6,560 bases of DNA from Chloroflexota bacterium. GTDB lineage: Bacteria > Chloroflexota > Anaerolineae > UBA1429. The notes under the pieces were generated by a model. The model did no database searches, was not told the origin of the DNA, and worked only from the letters and a program-made list of their open reading frames with translations. The position numbers and the translations under genes were made by a program. This document shows, one piece after another, positions 5,411 to 6,560 of the stretch. Location: contig JACIWY010000207.1 in assembly GCA_014360745.1 (NCBI GenBank), forward strand, positions 1-6,560. The letters run 5' to 3'. The first letter of the stretch is position 1; every line of letters starts with the position of its first letter.

Positions 5411-6133
5411 TTGGCCACAGCCAAATATCATCGCGTGCTGCTCAAACTGAGCGGCGACTTTATGGCCGGTGAGGGCGGTTTTGGCATCGACCCGCCCACC
5501 GTTGACCGCGTGGCCAGCCAGATCCGCGATGCCCTCGCCTATGATGTCGAGATCGCCATCGTCATCGGCGCCGGCAACATCTGGCGTGGCAGTGACGCCT
5601 TGGCCCAGGGGATGGACCGGGCCACCGCTGACTATATGGGCATGTTGGCCACGGTGATGAACGCCATGGCGCTCCAAGACTCGCTGGAGCGTATGGGCGT
5701 CATCACCCGCGCACAGACCGCCATCGAGATGCGCTCCGTGGCCGAGCCCTATATCCGGCGTCGCGCCATCCGGCACCTAGAAAAGGGGCGCGTGGTCATC
5801 TTTGGCGCCGGCACCGGCAACCCGTACTTTACCACCGACACGGCAGCGGCGCTACGCGCCATGGAGATCGGCGCCGAGATCTTGCTCAAGGCGACCAAGG
5901 TGGACGGTATCTATGATCGCGACCCGCTCAAGAATCGAGACGCGGTGCGCTTTGATCGACTTTCGTACATCGAGGCCCTCAATATGGGCGTCGGTGTCAT
6001 GGACAGCACCGCGCTTTCCTTGTGCATGGATAATGGCCTGCCGCTCATGGTCTTTAAGCTGAGCCCTCCCGATAGCCTGATCAAGGCTATCCTCGGAGAG
6101 CCGATCGGTACCTTGGTGACCGCAGACAAATAA
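5411..6133 (+). CDS. pyrH: UMP kinase (uridylate kinase)
   Basis: This cytoplasmic enzyme transfers phosphate from ATP to UMP to make UDP in pyrimidine nucleotide synthesis. Bacterial PyrH belongs to the amino-acid kinase family. From TTG at 5411 the product has 240 residues, the normal length. The start is supported by AAGGAGG (5399-5405) 5 bases upstream; the in-frame GTG at 5372, overlapping the tsf stop, would add 13 unusual Gly/Asp-rich residues. Signatures: LLKLSGDFMAG (10-20), VIGAGNIWRG (51-60), MGMLATVMNAMALQDSLE (76-93), GTGNPYFTTDTAAALRA (134-150) and LLKATKVDGIYDRDP (158-172). Two spots differ from the usual LSGE and IGGGN. The gene lies 35 bases after tsf and ahead of frr, the standard order. 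Regulation by GTP and UTP is known for the family but cannot be read here. Confidence 0.96.
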   Translation: MATAKYHRVLLKLSGDFMAGEGGFGIDPPTVDRVASQIRDALAYDVEIAIVIGAGNIWRGSDALAQGMDRATADYMGMLATVMNAMALQDSLERMGVITRAQTAIEMRSVAEPYIRRRAIRHLEKGRVVIFGAGTGNPYFTTDTAAALRAMEIGAEILLKATKVDGIYDRDPLKNRDAVRFDRLSYIEALNMGVGVMDSTALSLCMDNGLPLMVFKLSPPDSLIKAILGEPIGTLVTADK

Positions 6134-6136
6134 AGG

Positions 6137-6217
6137 CCGAAGGGTTAGGGCCACATGGAAAGGAGTCGGGCGCTATATTCTTTCCCTTTCTATCCTTGAC
6201 CCTTTGGCCCCTTCCGG
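6137..6217 (+). other. Nested inverted repeats in the pyrH-frr gap
   Basis: Three nested complementary pairs fill most of the 94-base gap: 6137-6142 with 6211-6217 (one bulged C), GGGCCA (6148-6153) with TGGCCC (6205-6210), and GGAAAG (6157-6162) with CTTTCC (6180-6185). The outer right arm ends in the first bases of the frr ribosome site (GGAGGG, 6216-6221). It might modulate frr translation or mRNA processing. Folding is drawn by eye, and no T-run terminator is present. Confidence 0.35.
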
Positions 6218-6227
6218 AGGGAGCGAG

Positions 6228-6560
6228 ATGATTGACGATGTGCTTCTCGACGTCGAAGAGCGAATGCAGCAGGCTGTGGAAGCGCTGCGCTCCGACCTAC
6301 TCACGATCCGCACCGGACGAGCGTCTCCTGCGCTGGTCGAAAAGTTGCGCGTCGATGCCTACGGCAGTCAGCTCCCACTCAACCAGATGGCCACCATCGC
6401 CGTCCCCGAACCACGCCTCTTGGTGATCCGCCCCTGGGACGCGAGCACTATCGGGGATATCGAGCGGGCCATTTTGAAATCGGACCTGGGCCTGACACCG
6501 AATAACGATGGCCGAGTGATCCGCCTGGCCATCCCGCCTCTCACCGATGAGCGCCGCCAC
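6228..6560 (+). CDS. frr: Ribosome recycling factor (3' partial)
   Basis: This factor, acting with EF-G, splits post-termination ribosomes from mRNA in the cytoplasm. The frame is open from ATG 6228 to the window end, giving 111 residues of an expected 185 or so. The translation begins MIDDVLLDVEERMQQAVEAL and continues with LLTIRTGRASPALVEKLRVDAYG, the first helix and hinge, then PLNQMATIAVPEPRLLVIRPWD from the second domain, then AILKSDLGLTPNNDGRVIRLAIPPLTDERR, the family's most conserved signature. The ribosome site GGAGGG (6216-6221) lies 6 bases upstream of the ATG. It is the last visible member of the rpsB-tsf-pyrH-frr cluster. The missing part is the end of the long helical domain, cut by the window, not by mutation. 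Confidence 0.97.
   Translation, partial: MIDDVLLDVEERMQQAVEALRSDLLTIRTGRASPALVEKLRVDAYGSQLPLNQMATIAVPEPRLLVIRPWDASTIGDIERAILKSDLGLTPNNDGRVIRLAIPPLTDERRH

Noticed and set aside
5159..5776. Minus-strand open frame opposite tsf and pyrH
   Set aside because: It is antisense to two essential, well-conserved genes.
6174..6201. TATATT and TTGACC in the pyrH-frr gap as an internal promoter
   Set aside because: Neither hexamer has a partner at 16-18 bases in the right orientation.

Overview
The window is an ordinary bacterial chromosomal segment (GC roughly 60% by eye) with eight protein-coding genes in three blocks. It carries the conserved translation and nucleotide cluster rpsB-tsf-pyrH-frr, with a short (196-residue) EF-Ts and an S2 protein with a long acidic tail. 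That combination, next to a CUT1 sugar ABC permease and sugar-acid enzymes, would fit a Chloroflexota-like bacterium. This taxonomic guess is inference and weakly held; no rRNA or other marker is present to settle it.

Block 1 (+ strand, 1-1742): the 3' part of a MalG/UgpE-type sugar ABC transporter permease, then after 39 bases an enolase-superfamily enzyme of the mandelate racemase type. They probably form the end of a carbohydrate or sugar-acid uptake and catabolism operon. The start of the permease lies before the window.

Block 2 (- strand, 3586 down to 1744): a tryptophan-rich TspO/MBR-like membrane protein followed by an aldo/keto reductase, probably one transcription unit. A good promoter lies in front of it, with a perfect 14-base palindrome over the -10 and spacer that looks like a repressor operator. 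The aldo/keto reductase converges on the enolase-family gene with a single base between the stop codons, and a strong hairpin sits at the junction, inside the reductase's last codons.

Block 3 (+ strand, 3696-6560): a promoter and structured leader, then rpsB (ribosomal protein S2), tsf (EF-Ts), pyrH (UMP kinase) and frr (ribosome recycling factor, cut by the window end). Hairpins lie between rpsB and tsf and between pyrH and frr. The intergenic space at 3587-3849 holds both divergent promoters.

I found no mobile element, CRISPR, tRNA or rRNA, and no clear evidence of a new multi-gene system. The items most worth a second look are the palindromic operator in front of the TspO-like gene, the folded rpsB leader, the non-canonical active site of the enolase-family enzyme, and the acidic S2 tail.
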